Below, piece by piece: positions 5,201 through 5,324 of a stretch of 5,324 nucleotides of DNA. The DNA comes from Solobacterium sp. UBA1761. Lineage in GTDB: Bacteria; Bacillota_I; Bacilli_A; Erysipelotrichales; Erysipelotrichaceae. Both the position numbers and the translations under genes were made by a program. The stretch is taken from positions 15,584 through 20,907 of the forward strand of contig DCHD01000029.1 in NCBI GenBank assembly GCA_002315565.1, read 5' to 3'. The notes beneath the pieces are model-generated. The model saw only the letters and a program-made list of their open reading frames with translations, searched no databases and was not told the origin of the DNA. The number at the start of each line of letters is the position of its first letter. Positions within the stretch are counted from its first letter, which is position 1.

Positions 5201-5220
5201 AGTGTCGCACTAATGTCGCA
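5201..5220 (-). promoter_or_regulatory. Operator box 2: paired TGCGACA heptamers
   Basis: The minus strand reads TGCGACATTAGTGCGACACT, identical to box 1 (442-461) except for one base between the heptamers. The flanking sequences differ, so this is a conserved site and not part of a longer duplication. Heptamer pitch is 11 bp, and 40 bases separate the box from the ATG, as in box 1. Confidence 0.75.
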
Positions 5221-5250
5221 AAAACTAAAAAGTCTTTCACAAACGGGAAA
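5221..5250 (-). terminator. Weak candidate terminator of an upstream gene outside the window
   Basis: On the minus strand TTTC (5250-5247) and GAAA (5238-5235) can pair across 8 bases and are followed by a T-rich tract up to 5221. The stem is only 4 bp. Its position directly after repeat R2 mirrors the R1-terminator arrangement, which is the main support. Confidence 0.3.
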
Positions 5251-5251
5251 T

Positions 5252-5277
5252 GTATAAAAACTGAAATGTTCTTAACT
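5252..5277. repeat. 26-bp repeat copy R2
   Basis: Second copy of the repeat at 4745-4770 (23 of 26 identical). By analogy with R1 it would be the 3' UTR of another minus-strand gene lying just beyond the right edge of the window. Confidence 0.65.
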
Positions 5278-5300
5278 AGTTTGACCAATTTGATCAGACT
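5278..5300. repeat. Imperfect 23-bp palindrome
   Basis: AGTTTGACCAA at 5278-5288 and TTGATCAGACT at 5290-5300 are near reverse complements about a central T, with 9 of 11 arm positions pairing and the two mismatches C-A and T-G. There is no loop room for a tight terminator, and no T-run follows on either side. It may be a protein-binding site or remnant 3' UTR structure. It shares TTTGACCA with the left-edge inverted repeat (8-15). Confidence 0.4.
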
Positions 5301-5324
5301 ACAAAACTAAAATATCGTACTATG

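Noticed and set aside
5163..5288. In-frame extension of the 113-aa peptide to the ATG at 5288
   Set aside because: It runs through operator box 2, the promoter and repeat R2. The ATG at 5162 has AGGAG at the right distance.
1..5324. CRISPR array, tRNA, rRNA or insertion-sequence transposase
   Set aside because: No regularly spaced repeats, no cloverleaf-like segments and no transposase-like reading frames were seen on either strand.

Overview
This window is most likely from a low-to-moderate-GC Bacillota (Firmicutes). The style of the two-component system, the strong Gram-positive Shine-Dalgarno sequences and the gut-Firmicute look of the small peptide genes suggest an Erysipelotrichales- or Lachnospiraceae-like commensal. 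That placement is an inference from protein style, not a database match. The right third (about 3940-5324) is visibly more AT-rich than the left two thirds and looks like accessory DNA.

Left region (1-2600, minus strand). In transcription order there is a LytS-type membrane sensor histidine kinase (2564-1257), then a response regulator overlapping it by 7 bases (1263-493). The regulator has an intact receiver joined to a winged-helix/SARP-like DNA-binding domain and ends at a stem-loop terminator. A separate small gene (403-68) follows, encoding a stand-alone receiver-like protein that has lost most phosphorylation residues. The kinase start is preceded by an extended -10 element placed so that the mRNA would be leaderless. 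This promoter overlaps back-to-back with that of the next gene.

Middle (2624-3880, plus strand). A complete PLP-dependent enzyme of the methionine gamma-lyase / 'aluminium resistance protein' (YnbB-like) family. It ends in a strong bidirectional terminator that also serves the convergent peptide genes.

Right region (3957-5324, minus strand). Three small secreted-peptide-like genes. Two neighbouring genes (4560-4303 and 4238-3957) have near-identical 18-residue double-glycine leaders but unrelated, fairly large cores (67 and 75 residues). A third (5162-4821) has no GG leader but a short leader-like N-terminus ending in EDVIATS. No transporter or peptidase lies in the window.

The most interesting signal is a 20-bp box, made of two TGCGACA heptamers spaced 11 bp apart, that occurs twice: upstream of the pseudo-receiver gene and upstream of the third peptide gene. 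The copies match at 19 of 20 positions, are in the same orientation, and both lie exactly 40 bp before the start codon. Heptamer direct repeats at 11-bp pitch are how SARP-type domains recognise DNA, so the local response regulator is the obvious candidate to bind both. The working model is a signalling circuit in which the kinase/regulator pair switches on a secreted peptide and a receiver-like modulator together. A perfect tandem 11-bp repeat upstream of the GG-peptide pair suggests a second, differently specified regulator.
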